This document shows positions 8,222 to 16,454 of a stretch of DNA of 64,000 bases, in pieces. The position numbers were made by a program, and so were the translations under genes. Under the pieces are notes generated by a model, which searched no databases, had not been told where the DNA came from, and saw only the letters and a list, made by a program, of their open reading frames with translations. The stretch spans positions 619,360 through 683,359 of the forward strand of contig NZ_FWXV01000005.1 in the NCBI RefSeq assembly GCF_900176515.1, in the 5' to 3' direction. Numbering within the stretch: the stretch's first letter is position 1; the number at the start of each line of letters is the position of its first letter. Origin of the DNA: Kibdelosporangium aridum. GTDB taxonomy: Bacteria > Actinomycetota > Actinomycetes > Mycobacteriales > Pseudonocardiaceae.

Positions 8222-9063
8222 GGCGCCACTCGCACCGGCAGGACGGGCTTGAGCAGCTTCGCGGGCAGGCCACGCGGCTTCCACTCGCGCGGGTAGCCCA
8301 GCGAGACCTCCTCGAACGGCACCCCGTCGTACTCCGTGTGCCTCGGGATGTGCAGGTGGCCGTACACCACAGCAGCCGTGTTGAACCGCGTGTGCCAGTC
8401 GGCCGACAGTTCAGTGCCGCACCATTGCGCGAATTCCGGGTATCGCAGGACACGCGTTGGCTGGCGGACCAACGGCCAGTGGTTGACCAGCACCAGCGGC
8501 ACGTCCGGGTCGCACGCGGCGAGCCTGCGCTCGGTCTCCGCGACCCGCGCGTGGCACCAGGCGTCGATCGACGGATACGGGTCCGGTATCAGGAAGTACT
8601 CGTCGGTGCAGACGATTCCCGCCTCGTGCGCGATGGCCAACGACTCTTCCTTGTTGGTCGCGCCCTCCGGCCGGAACGTGTAGTCGTACAGCGCGAACAG
8701 CGGCGCGATCCGCACCGGCCCGCCGTCACCGGTCCATACCGGGAACTCGTCCTCCGGCGTGAGCACGCCCAGCCTGCGGCACATCTCGACCAGGTGCTTG
8801 TAGCGCCGCACGCCACGCAACTGCACTGGGTCCTTGGTCGTGGTCCACAGCTCGTGGTTGCCCGGCACCCAGATCACCGTGTCGAACCGCGACTTCAGCA
8901 GCGACAACGCCCACTGGATGTCCGGGGTGGTCTCGGCGACGTCACCGGCGACGATCAGCCAGTCGCCGGGGTGTCCGGGCTGCAGGCCCTCCACGATCGG
9001 CCGGTTCTCGGCGTGGCCGACGTGCAGATCGCTGATCGCCAGCAGTTGGGGTGTCGCGCTCAC
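8218..9063 (-). CDS. pptH: Metallophosphoesterase, PptH-like phosphopantetheine hydrolase
   Basis: 281 residues from GTG 9063 (another GTG lies two codons upstream). It has a calcineurin-like metal centre: ISDLHVGH at the N-terminus, IVAGDVAETT, WVPGNHELW, LVLVNHWPL and VVYGHLHIPR in order. In M. tuberculosis the gene at this position (Rv2795c, PptH) removes phosphopantetheine from carrier proteins, opposing PptT. The assignment here rests on the motifs plus the coupled gene order with pptT. Substrate specificity is inferred. Confidence 0.82.
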   Translation of the reverse strand: MSATPQLLAISDLHVGHAENRPIVEGLQPGHPGDWLIVAGDVAETTPDIQWALSLLKSRFDTVIWVPGNHELWTTTKDPVQLRGVRRYKHLVEMCRRLGVLTPEDEFPVWTGDGGPVRIAPLFALYDYTFRPEGATNKEESLAIAHEAGIVCTDEYFLIPDPYPSIDAWCHARVAETERRLAACDPDVPLVLVNHWPLVRQPTRVLRYPEFAQWCGTELSADWHTRFNTAAVVYGHLHIPRHTEYDGVPFEEVSLGYPREWKPRGLPAKLLKPVLPVRVAP

Positions 9064-9184
9064 GCACACGAGCCTACCGAGGCTGATCGGCGCGAATGGT
9101 GCTTTCGCTGTGACGCCCGCCTCTGATACACCGGAGTCGACGTCCAACGCCGCCGCCACCGACATGGATGTGAGGAACTCGTCG

Positions 9185-10828
9185 ATGGCGCTTGACCGGC
9201 GGAAATTCCTGGTAGGCGGTGCGGCGGCGGCCACTTGTCTCGTCACGGCGGGGCATGCGCACGCCGACCCCCCTGAGTTATGGCAGCAGTTCGTCGCCAA
9301 CCCCTGCAACCATCCGCAGATCCCCAACATCGCTTACGCCGGCTACCGGTTCGGCGAGCGGCCGCCCAACCGGCCGTCGCGGACCAACGTCCTGCGGTAC
9401 GGGGCCAAGCCCGACGGGTCGGCGGACGCCTCGGTTGCGATCAACCGGGCGATCAAGGACGTCGGCAGTGCCGGTGGCGGCGTGGTGTTCGTGCCCGCGG
9501 GCACGTACCGGATCGACGACATCATCGAGGTCGGCTACGACAACGTGATCCTCAGGGGCGCGGGCAGCGGCCAGACCACGCTGTTCGCCACGCGCTCGCT
9601 GGAGCAGATCGTCGGCATCAACCGCAGCCGCTACGGCGGCTCGAACTCGGCGTGGAGCTGGTGCGGCGGGTTGGTCTGGGTCTGTCACCGCGACCGGCGC
9701 ACGCCGTTGATCGAGGCCATCAAGACGCAGCGATGGCCGCTGGAGGGCTGGATCGGCAACGAAGGCGCCGACACCAGCGTGATCACCACGATCGTCGGCG
9801 CGGTGCCGCGGGGCTCGTTCACGGTCACGGTTGCCGACGCTGGCGGCCTTGAGCCAGGACGGCGGGTGTTGCTGCAGGTAGACGACGATCCAGCGCACGG
9901 CCTGCTCAAGCACATGTGCGGGGATATCCCGGGCACGGAGTCGTACATCTGGACCGACAAGACCAAGCTGCTTTCGTACAAGCCGTTCATGTGGCCGGTG
10001 CGTATAGCGGCCGTAAAGGGATCTGAGGTGACGCTGGCCCAGCCGCTTCCGGTGGAGCTGCGGACGGAGTGGAACGCGCGGCTGACCACGAGCGCGCCGG
10101 CGATCACCGGGGCGGGTGTCGAAGGGCTGACCATCCGGATGGTCAAGACCATCCGCCCGGCCCACCTGCAGGACAAGGGCTACAACGGACTGGTGTTCCA
10201 ATGCGCGTGGGACTGCTGGGCCGACGATGTGTCCGTTGTGGACAGTGATAACGGGTTCCTGCTGGTCTCGGCCAAGGGCGTGACCCTTTCGCGGACCCGG
10301 GTGAGCGGCCGCGGACAGCACCATTCCTACGCGTGCCGCGAGCAGTCGCATGACAACCTGGTCGAGGACTTCGCCATCGGCAAGTTCACCGAACCGCCCA
10401 CACCGGGCTCCGGGCACCACGGGATCAACGTGGAAGGTCTGTCGTGCGGCAACGTCTGGTCGCGCGGCCGGATGGAGGCCGGCACGTTCGACACGCATCG
10501 CGGGTTGCCGTTCGGCAACGTACGAACCGAGGTCGAGATCTTCAACGACGGCTCGCACGGCGGTAGCGCCGACGCGGGTCCGTTGTACGGCGCGCGATTC
10601 GCGCACTGGAACATTACGGTGACCAACGAGCGCGCGGGCTGCGTCAAGATCGACCACGTCGCGCCGTGCAGCGCGACCGTTGGTATTTCTACGGTTCGCG
10701 AGTTCGGCCAGATCGACCGGCCGGACTTCACCGGGCCGCTGGAGTCCAAGCTGGAGAGCTACGGGACCACCGCCGTGCACCCGCCGAACCTGCACCGCGC
10801 CCAGCGAGCTTTGCGAGGTTTTGCCTAG
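9185..10828 (+). CDS. Tat-exported pectate-lyase-superfamily (right-handed beta-helix) protein
   Basis: 547 residues from ATG 9185, with GAGGA 8 bases upstream; an in-frame ATG at 9164 is less well placed. The start MALDRRKFLVGGAAAATCLV with cleavage after AHA is a twin-arginine signal (DRRKFLV). After it, TNVLRYGAKPDGSADASVAINRAI and GGGVVFVPAGTYRIDDII form the classic start of the pectate_lyase_3 beta-helix domain, followed by NVILRGAGSGQTTL and helix-coil repeats. This fold occurs in polysaccharide lyases and hydrolases; the substrate cannot be told. The protein is probably extracellular. No partner genes for sugar uptake are adjacent. Confidence 0.8.
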   Translation: MALDRRKFLVGGAAAATCLVTAGHAHADPPELWQQFVANPCNHPQIPNIAYAGYRFGERPPNRPSRTNVLRYGAKPDGSADASVAINRAIKDVGSAGGGVVFVPAGTYRIDDIIEVGYDNVILRGAGSGQTTLFATRSLEQIVGINRSRYGGSNSAWSWCGGLVWVCHRDRRTPLIEAIKTQRWPLEGWIGNEGADTSVITTIVGAVPRGSFTVTVADAGGLEPGRRVLLQVDDDPAHGLLKHMCGDIPGTESYIWTDKTKLLSYKPFMWPVRIAAVKGSEVTLAQPLPVELRTEWNARLTTSAPAITGAGVEGLTIRMVKTIRPAHLQDKGYNGLVFQCAWDCWADDVSVVDSDNGFLLVSAKGVTLSRTRVSGRGQHHSYACREQSHDNLVEDFAIGKFTEPPTPGSGHHGINVEGLSCGNVWSRGRMEAGTFDTHRGLPFGNVRTEVEIFNDGSHGGSADAGPLYGARFAHWNITVTNERAGCVKIDHVAPCSATVGISTVREFGQIDRPDFTGPLESKLESYGTTAVHPPNLHRAQRALRGFA

Positions 10829-10933
10829 CGCCACGCAAAATTGGTCTAAAAAGATCACTGCATCGGTTGTGCCGGACACCGATGTACGGGTACCTCTATG
10901 CTAGAGGTTGTTGCTACAGCTGGGAGATCCGGC

Positions 10934-12961
10934 ATGATCACCGGTCCGGACCGCCAACCATGGCGGCTGATCAGCGTGCCCGCGCTCGTCGCGGCCGTCC
11001 TGCTCTCGGTACTGGCCGGTCTGCTGTGGTTACTCGGCATGCCCGACGCGTCTCTACTGTGGACGGTCGCGGCCGCGGCCAGTGTCGCGCCGCTGACCGT
11101 GTGGTCGATCGAGGACCTGGTGCTGGATCGCCGGGTGGGCGGCGCGCTGCTGACCGTCCCGGTGATCGGTGGCGCGTTGCTGGTCGGCGAGCACGAAGTC
11201 GGTGCCGCAGCGGGGATGCTCGCCTGCGGGATGCGAGGCGTCGAGGCGCTCGTGCGCCGCCGCGCCCGCCGCGAGGTCGCTGCGATCGCGCGTGCCGCCG
11301 ACGAGACCAAGATCCATACGGGGGAGCGGGTCACGGTCGGCGCCGGCGAGGTGATCCCGGTGGACGGCCGGCTGCTGCACGACGCCGTGCTCGACGAATC
11401 ACCCTTGTCGGGCGATCCGATCAGGGTGCGGCGCAAGGAAGGTGAGTCGGTCCGCAGCGGCGTGGTCAATGTGGGCGACCCGATCGAGCTGATCGCGACC
11501 GTGCCTGACACGGAGGGCACGTGGGCGGCGATGGCGCGCCTCGCGCACCGTGCGGTCACCGACGGCGCCGGGCCGCTGCGACGGGCCAACCGTGCCGCGT
11601 TGGTGTTCGCGCCGTTGGCGATCGTGGCTGCGGCCGTGGTGTGGCTGGTCACCAGAAATCCGTTGGCCGCGTTCAGCGTGCTCGCTGTGGCCGCCGCGGG
11701 GCCTGTTCTGCTTGCTGTGCCGTTGTCTTTGACGGCCGGGCTGACGAGGGCTGCCCGTCAGGGCGTCGTTGTGGGCGACGTCGGTGTCCTGGAGCGCCTG
11801 GCACGCACGCGGATCGGCGTGATCGACGCTTCCGGCGTGATGTACGCAGGCACGTTGTCGGTGACCGAGGTCATTGCCGCGCCGGGTTGGCTGACCAACG
11901 ACGTGCTCGCGTGCGCGGCCTCCGCGCAACGCATGCGGCCTGACGCATTCGCCGGAGCCGTCGCCCGGGCGGCGAAGGCCGCGGGCCTGCGAGGCAGTGC
12001 GCACACGGGCAAGGTCACGTTCGCCGAGACCCAGCCGGACGGCGCGCTCGACTGGGTGAAGGTGGCCCTGGCCAGGGCGAGTTTGGACAACGCGAGCATC
12101 GCCTGGGTGACCGTGGACGGTCAGCCAGTCGGTGCGCTGCTGGTGCGTGACGAAGTCCGGCCGGACGCCGCGAAGTCGGTGCGGGCGTTGCGGCGGGCCG
12201 GAATGCGGCGGTTGGTCCTGGTGACGCGCGGACACCTCAACGATCCTGAGGACGTCGGCATCGTGCTGGGCGTTGACGAGCTGTGGACCCGTTGCGGTAC
12301 GGCGGACAAGGTCGAGCGTGTCCGTGAGGAACGCCGTCGTGGACTGACCCTCATGGTCGGCGACGACCCTGCTGTCGGTGCGGCGGACGTGGGCGTCGCG
12401 TTGAGTGGTCGGGGCGCGTGCGTCGCCGACGTGATCATCGCGGATGGCCAGGTCGCGCGCCTCGCCGATGCCGTGCGAACCGCGCGGCGAACCCGGTGGA
12501 TCGGCGTGATCACTACGACGGCCGGGCTGGCGATCATTCTCGGCGGGATGGCCGTGGCCACGCTGGGCTGGTTGGCGCCGCTGTTCGCGGTGCTGGTCAG
12601 GACGGGGCTCGACGGCCTGGTCATGGGTGCCGCGCTGCAGGCTTTGAAGCCCGGTCGGCCCGCGGTTGGGCCGTACCTGCGCGAGCCCGACCACCTCAGC
12701 CCGGTCCGGCACGCGGTCCGTCAGGCCGCTGCCGACCTGTCCACTGGACTCACGCCGCAGGCCCAGCAATCGGTGCTGCGGGCGTACCACCTGATGTCCG
12801 ATCACGTGGTGCCCGCGCAGCGCACCGGCGAGATCGAACGTCAGGTCCGTCGCCTCGGCACGCACCTGACGGCGCCAAACGCCCAGGTAGACGACCTGCG
12901 AGCAACGCTGTACGGCCTGAACGCCGTCCTGAACGAAAGCGTCAACGCCAGACGGCGCTAG
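10934..12961 (+). CDS. P-type ATPase homologue with degenerate catalytic motifs
   Basis: 675 residues from ATG 10934 (GGGAG 7 bases upstream; an in-frame ATG at 10898 is less likely). The layout is that of a P1-type ATPase: membrane segments about 13-35, 38-57 and 68-88, actuator-like domain (ERVTVGAGEVIPVDGRLLHD, about 131-150), membrane pair about 221-240 and 245-268, phosphorylation/nucleotide domains, a C-terminal membrane pair about 510-550 and a 110-residue tail. Key motifs are altered. TGES is SGDP (159-162). The membrane CPC/CPx site is AGPV. DKTGT reads DASGV (Asp298 kept, Lys lost), with AGTLSV following. GDGxNDxP reads GDDPAVGA (476-483), and no HP motif is seen. Transport by the normal cycle is doubtful. 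It stands alone. Confidence 0.72.
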   Translation: MITGPDRQPWRLISVPALVAAVLLSVLAGLLWLLGMPDASLLWTVAAAASVAPLTVWSIEDLVLDRRVGGALLTVPVIGGALLVGEHEVGAAAGMLACGMRGVEALVRRRARREVAAIARAADETKIHTGERVTVGAGEVIPVDGRLLHDAVLDESPLSGDPIRVRRKEGESVRSGVVNVGDPIELIATVPDTEGTWAAMARLAHRAVTDGAGPLRRANRAALVFAPLAIVAAAVVWLVTRNPLAAFSVLAVAAAGPVLLAVPLSLTAGLTRAARQGVVVGDVGVLERLARTRIGVIDASGVMYAGTLSVTEVIAAPGWLTNDVLACAASAQRMRPDAFAGAVARAAKAAGLRGSAHTGKVTFAETQPDGALDWVKVALARASLDNASIAWVTVDGQPVGALLVRDEVRPDAAKSVRALRRAGMRRLVLVTRGHLNDPEDVGIVLGVDELWTRCGTADKVERVREERRRGLTLMVGDDPAVGAADVGVALSGRGACVADVIIADGQVARLADAVRTARRTRWIGVITTTAGLAIILGGMAVATLGWLAPLFAVLVRTGLDGLVMGAALQALKPGRPAVGPYLREPDHLSPVRHAVRQAAADLSTGLTPQAQQSVLRAYHLMSDHVVPAQRTGEIERQVRRLGTHLTAPNAQVDDLRATLYGLNAVLNESVNARRR

Positions 12962-12970
12962 CCACTAAGC

Positions 12971-13072
12971 CGTGTCCACCATTCCGGCACCATGAAATCC
13001 CCCTCGCCCAGGCTGGAGGGGGATTTCATGGTGCCGGAAAGTGCATTTCGGTGTGTTGGAAAGGTGGACACG
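12971..13072. repeat. Composite inverted repeat (24-bp inner and 10-bp outer arms)
   Basis: A perfect 24-bp inverted repeat (12982-13005 and 13016-13039, 10-base loop) begins TTCCGGCACCATG on the left arm. It is enclosed by a second perfect 10-bp pair, CGTGTCCACC at 12971-12980 and GGTGGACACG at 13063-13072. It starts 10 bases after the P-type ATPase-like gene ends. It could act as a terminator for that gene, but the two nested arms and absence of a T-run also fit a small mobile repeat of MITE or REP type. Confidence 0.75.
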
Positions 13073-13103
13073 CGGGGGGAGACTCGCTTCACAGTCTGAA
13101 AGT

Positions 13104-13118
13104 TTGCAGACTCTGCAA
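13104..13118. promoter_or_regulatory. Palindromic operator of the TetR/MFS operon
   Basis: TTGCAGA-C-TCTGCAA is a perfect 7+1+7 palindrome 21 bases upstream of the regulator's ATG. A second, overlapping inverted pair (AGTCTG at 13093 and CAGACT at 13107) surrounds it. The position fits autorepression by the TetR protein encoded just downstream. Confidence 0.65.
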
Positions 13119-13139
13119 GATCCTCGGTAACGTGGAGTC

Positions 13140-13787
13140 ATGACCGAGGGGGAGCAGCCGTTGGGCCTGCGCGAGCGCAAGAAGCTCGAAACACGGGCCA
13201 GGCTGGTGAAGGTCACGCTCCAACTGGCGGGTGAGCGCGGCCTGGAGAACGTCACGGTCGATGACATCGCGGCCGAGGCAGGTGTGTCCGCGCGGACGTT
13301 CTTCAACTACTTCCCGTCCAAGGAAGACGCCGTGATGCACCCGGACCCTGATCCGGTGGGCCAGACGCGCAAGGTCGCGGCCGCGTTGCTGGCCGCACCC
13401 GCCGAGCTGAGCCCGACGCAGGCAGTGGTGGTCGCGATGCGCCCGTACATCGACAGGTTCGACGAAGAGCGCGACGAGTGGCTGACCCGGATCTCGATCA
13501 TCGAACGGGACCCCGGGCTGATCGTGCGGATGTTCTCCACCCAGCGGGAGACCGAGCAGATCCTCGTCGACGCGATCGCGCGGCGGACCGGCCTCGACGC
13601 GGCCACCGACTTCTACCCGTTGCTGTTGTTCAAGGTCGTTGGCGGCGCCATGCAGGCCGCCTGCCAGCGCTGGCATGAGCTGGGGGGCTCGGTCCGGATG
13701 TCCGAGTTGTTCGACACGGCGATCGACACGCTCGCCGGGGGAATGCCCGTGCCCACAGGCACGGCCGTCATTGAGGGGAAGAAATGA
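13140..13787 (+). CDS. TetR-family transcriptional regulator of the adjacent MFS exporter
   Basis: 215 residues. The N-terminal helix-turn-helix is clear: GLRERKKLETRARLVKVTLQ followed by NVTVDDIAAEAGVSARTFFN and YFPSKEDAVM (residues about 9-65). The C-terminal part is the variable ligand domain (MRPYIDRFDEERDEWLTRIS). The gene overlaps the MFS exporter gene by 4 bp (ATGA). With a palindrome just upstream, it very likely represses its own operon until a toxic ligand binds. The ligand is unknown. Confidence 0.9.
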   Translation: MTEGEQPLGLRERKKLETRARLVKVTLQLAGERGLENVTVDDIAAEAGVSARTFFNYFPSKEDAVMHPDPDPVGQTRKVAAALLAAPAELSPTQAVVVAMRPYIDRFDEERDEWLTRISIIERDPGLIVRMFSTQRETEQILVDAIARRTGLDAATDFYPLLLFKVVGGAMQAACQRWHELGGSVRMSELFDTAIDTLAGGMPVPTGTAVIEGKK

Positions 13788-15352
13788 CAGTCACGGCAGA
13801 CCCACCTGCCGACGGTGTGAAACTCAGTCGATCGCAGGTGGTGCAGGCGCTGTCCGGCCTGATGATGGGCATTTTCGTGGCCATCCTCGCGTCGACCGTC
13901 GTGGCCAACGCGCTGCCGCGGATCGTGGCGGACCTGGGCGGCTCGCAGTCGTCCTACACCTGGGTGGTCACCACGGAGCTGCTCGCGATGACCGCGACGG
14001 TTCCGCTCTGGGGCAAACTTTCCGACCTGTACAACAAGAAGCTGCTGACCCAGCTGTCACTGGTGATGTTCGTGGCCGGTTCGCTGGTCGCCGGGTTCTC
14101 CCAGGACATCGGCACCCTGATCGCCAGCCGGGTCGTGCAGGGTGTCGGCGCGGGTGGCTTGACGGCGTTGGTGTCGGTCGTCATGGCGGCGATGCTGTCG
14201 CCGCGTGAACTCGGCAAGTACATGGGCATCTTCGGTGCCGTGTTCGCCGTGGGCACGGTCGCGGGCCCGCTGATCGGTGGCGTCATGGTCGACACGTCAT
14301 GGCTTGGCTGGCGCTGGTGCTTCTTCTTCGGTGTGCCGTTCGCGGTGGCCGCGATCCTGCTGCTGCAGCGCACGCTGAAGATCCCGACGGTGAAGCGGGA
14401 GGGCGTGAAGGTCGACTACCTCGGCGCGTTCCTGATCATGCTGGGCGTGTCCACCCTGCTCGTGTGGACCACGCTGGCCGGCCACCAGTTCGACTGGCTG
14501 TCCGGCTGGACGTTCTTCATGGTCGGCGGTGGCGTCGCGGTGCTCGCGCTGGCGGTGTGGGTGGAGTCGCGGGTGGCCGAGCCGATCGTGCCGCTGAGCA
14601 TCTTCCGCAACCGCACGGTCACGCTCACCACGACCGTCAGCTTCCTTGTCGGCGTCGCGATGTTCGGCGGCACGGTGTTCCTGTCCCAGTACTTCCAGCT
14701 CTCACTGGGCAAGTCGCCGACCGTGGCCGGTCTGATGAGCCTGCCGATGATCTTCGGCATGCTGATCTCGTCGACCCTGTCCGGCCAGCTGATCAGCCGG
14801 ACCGGCAAGTGGAAGGGCCACCTGATCACCGGCGGCTTCTTCATGATCGCCGGCTTCGTGCTGCTGGCCACGATCGACCGTGGCACCGACATCGTGCTGC
14901 TGTCCGCGTACATGGTGGTGCTGGGTGTCGGCGTCGGCATGCTGATGCAGAACCTGGTGCTGGTCGCGCAGAACGACGTGGCCGCGCAGGACCTGGGCGC
15001 GTCAACCTCCGTGCTGACGTTCTTCCGCAGCATGGGTGGCACGATCGGCGTCAGCGTGCTGGGTGCGGTCCTGGCCAACCGGGTGACCAGCGAGATCACC
15101 GCACACCTCGGTCCGCTGCCCACCGGCAACGGCACGGCCGCGGTGCCGGATCTGGCGACGCTGCCCGAGCCGATCGCGAACGTGATCAGGGAGGCCTACG
15201 GCGTCGCGACCAGCGAGATCTTCCTGTACTGCCTGCCGTTCGCGGTCGTCGCGGTCGCGGTGATCTTCTTCCTCAAGCAGATCCCGCTCAAGACCCAGAC
15301 GGGTGCCGAGCGGCTGGCCGAGGAATCCGGGACCACGGTCACACTGCACTGA
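13784..15352 (+). CDS. MFS drug:H+ antiporter, DHA2 (14-TMS) family
   Basis: 522 residues with about 14 hydrophobic segments. The first helix ends in VVANALPRIVADLGGSQSSYTWVVT, the usual DHA2 signature region, and LWGKLSDLYNKKLL gives the conserved cytoplasmic loop between helices 2 and 3. Motif C-like AVGTVAGPLIGGVMV follows near residue 150-165. Such proteins export drugs or secondary metabolites. The start ATG overlaps the TetR stop, making a two-gene efflux operon that ends in a strong hairpin. Confidence 0.9.
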   Translation: MTVTADPPADGVKLSRSQVVQALSGLMMGIFVAILASTVVANALPRIVADLGGSQSSYTWVVTTELLAMTATVPLWGKLSDLYNKKLLTQLSLVMFVAGSLVAGFSQDIGTLIASRVVQGVGAGGLTALVSVVMAAMLSPRELGKYMGIFGAVFAVGTVAGPLIGGVMVDTSWLGWRWCFFFGVPFAVAAILLLQRTLKIPTVKREGVKVDYLGAFLIMLGVSTLLVWTTLAGHQFDWLSGWTFFMVGGGVAVLALAVWVESRVAEPIVPLSIFRNRTVTLTTTVSFLVGVAMFGGTVFLSQYFQLSLGKSPTVAGLMSLPMIFGMLISSTLSGQLISRTGKWKGHLITGGFFMIAGFVLLATIDRGTDIVLLSAYMVVLGVGVGMLMQNLVLVAQNDVAAQDLGASTSVLTFFRSMGGTIGVSVLGAVLANRVTSEITAHLGPLPTGNGTAAVPDLATLPEPIANVIREAYGVATSEIFLYCLPFAVVAVAVIFFLKQIPLKTQTGAERLAEESGTTVTLH

Positions 15353-15355
15353 CAC

Positions 15356-15394
15356 ACCTGCCGGGGCGGTCCGCCATGGGCCGCCCCGGCAGGT
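15356..15394 (+). terminator. GC-rich hairpin between the MFS gene and the COG0523 gene
   Basis: ACCTGCCGGGGCGG (15356-15369) pairs perfectly with CCGCCCCGGCAGGT (15381-15394) across an 11-base loop. It begins 4 bases past the MFS stop and ends one base before the ATG taken for the next gene. It therefore could act as a terminator or block initiation of the downstream gene. Confidence 0.72.
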
Positions 15395-15395
15395 A

Positions 15396-16454
15396 ATGTC
15401 TCCTCCCGTGATCCCGGTTGTCCTTCTCACCGGCTTCCTCGGTTCCGGCAAGACGACGCTGCTCAACCACCTGCTCGGCTCGGCCCGCGGCACCAGGATC
15501 GGCGTGATCGTCAACGACTTCGGGCAGATCAACGTGGACGCGATGGCCGTCGCGGGCCAGGTCGACTCGATGATCTCCCTGGGCAACGGCTGTCTGTGCT
15601 GTGTGGCCGACACGTCGGACATCGACGAGATGCTGGGCAAGCTGGCCGGCGCCAAGCTGGACGTGATCGTGATCGAGGCCAGCGGTCTCGCCGACCCGCA
15701 GGCCATGGTCCGCAAGCTCTTGGCAAGCAAGGACGATCGCGTCCGCTACGGCGGGCTGGTCACGGTCCTCGACTCGGTCGAGTTCACCAGAACCCACACC
15801 GAACATCCCGAGCTGGCCAAGGCGCTGAAGATCGCGGACCTGCTCGTGCTCAACAAAACCGACCTGGCCGATCCCGCCGCGCTCATCGACACTGTCCGGA
15901 CGTACAACGGCGAAGCGCCGATCGTCCCGGTCTCGCACGGCAGAATCGACCCGGAGTTGCTGTTCGACCGCGCGCCGCAGCTGCCGGTTGCCCGGCAGCT
16001 GTCGTTCGACGACCTCAACGACGACCACTCGGACCACGCGCACGCGGTGTACGACACGGTCACGTTCACCTCGACCGAACCGATGCACCCGGTCCTGCTG
16101 ATGGACTTCCTGGACAACCGGCCTGCCGGGCTGTACCGGATGAAGGGCTTTGTCTACTTCGGACTGCCCGGGCACACCGACCGGTTCGGCATCCAGACCG
16201 TCGGCAACTACCTGCGCTTCCACCGGTCGCCGTGGCCACGCGGCAGCACACCGGAAACCCAGCTCGTGCTCATCGGCAAGGACATCGACTCGACCGCGGT
16301 CGACTGGCTGGAAGCGTGCCAGCAGACCGGGCCGGTCGAAGTCGACGACATGCTCTGGGTGACGCGGTATCTGGACTCAGTGGACGATTTCTCAGTGGAC
16401 GCCCTGCATGAGCCTGCGCAGCAGCGGCCGGAGGCCGAAGAGGATCAGGCCTAG
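15396..16454 (+). CDS. COG0523 (CobW/YjiA-type) metal-chaperone GTPase
   Basis: 352 residues from ATG 15396; GTG 15408 is an equally possible start, and neither has a clear ribosome binding site. Walker A is LLTGFLGSGKTTLLN, followed by GVIVNDFGQINVDA, the metal-binding GNGCLCCV (CxCC) motif, VIEASGLADP (Walker B/switch) and the guanine motif LVLNKTDL (NKxD). A C-terminal CobW_C domain starts near GLYRMKGFVYF. These GTPases deliver zinc, cobalt or other metals to client proteins; no client is evident here. The last 63 bp overlap the convergent POT transporter gene. Confidence 0.88.
   Translation: MSPPVIPVVLLTGFLGSGKTTLLNHLLGSARGTRIGVIVNDFGQINVDAMAVAGQVDSMISLGNGCLCCVADTSDIDEMLGKLAGAKLDVIVIEASGLADPQAMVRKLLASKDDRVRYGGLVTVLDSVEFTRTHTEHPELAKALKIADLLVLNKTDLADPAALIDTVRTYNGEAPIVPVSHGRIDPELLFDRAPQLPVARQLSFDDLNDDHSDHAHAVYDTVTFTSTEPMHPVLLMDFLDNRPAGLYRMKGFVYFGLPGHTDRFGIQTVGNYLRFHRSPWPRGSTPETQLVLIGKDIDSTAVDWLEACQQTGPVEVDDMLWVTRYLDSVDDFSVDALHEPAQQRPEAEEDQA

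Noticed and set aside
9278-10879. 533-residue minus-strand frame opposite the beta-helix protein
   Set aside because: No recognisable motif, and the plus strand has a Tat signal, ribosome binding site and domain signature.
11399-12865. 488-residue minus-strand frame inside the P-type ATPase-like gene
   Set aside because: Composition is typical of antisense high-GC shadows (many Arg, Gln, His) with no domain features.
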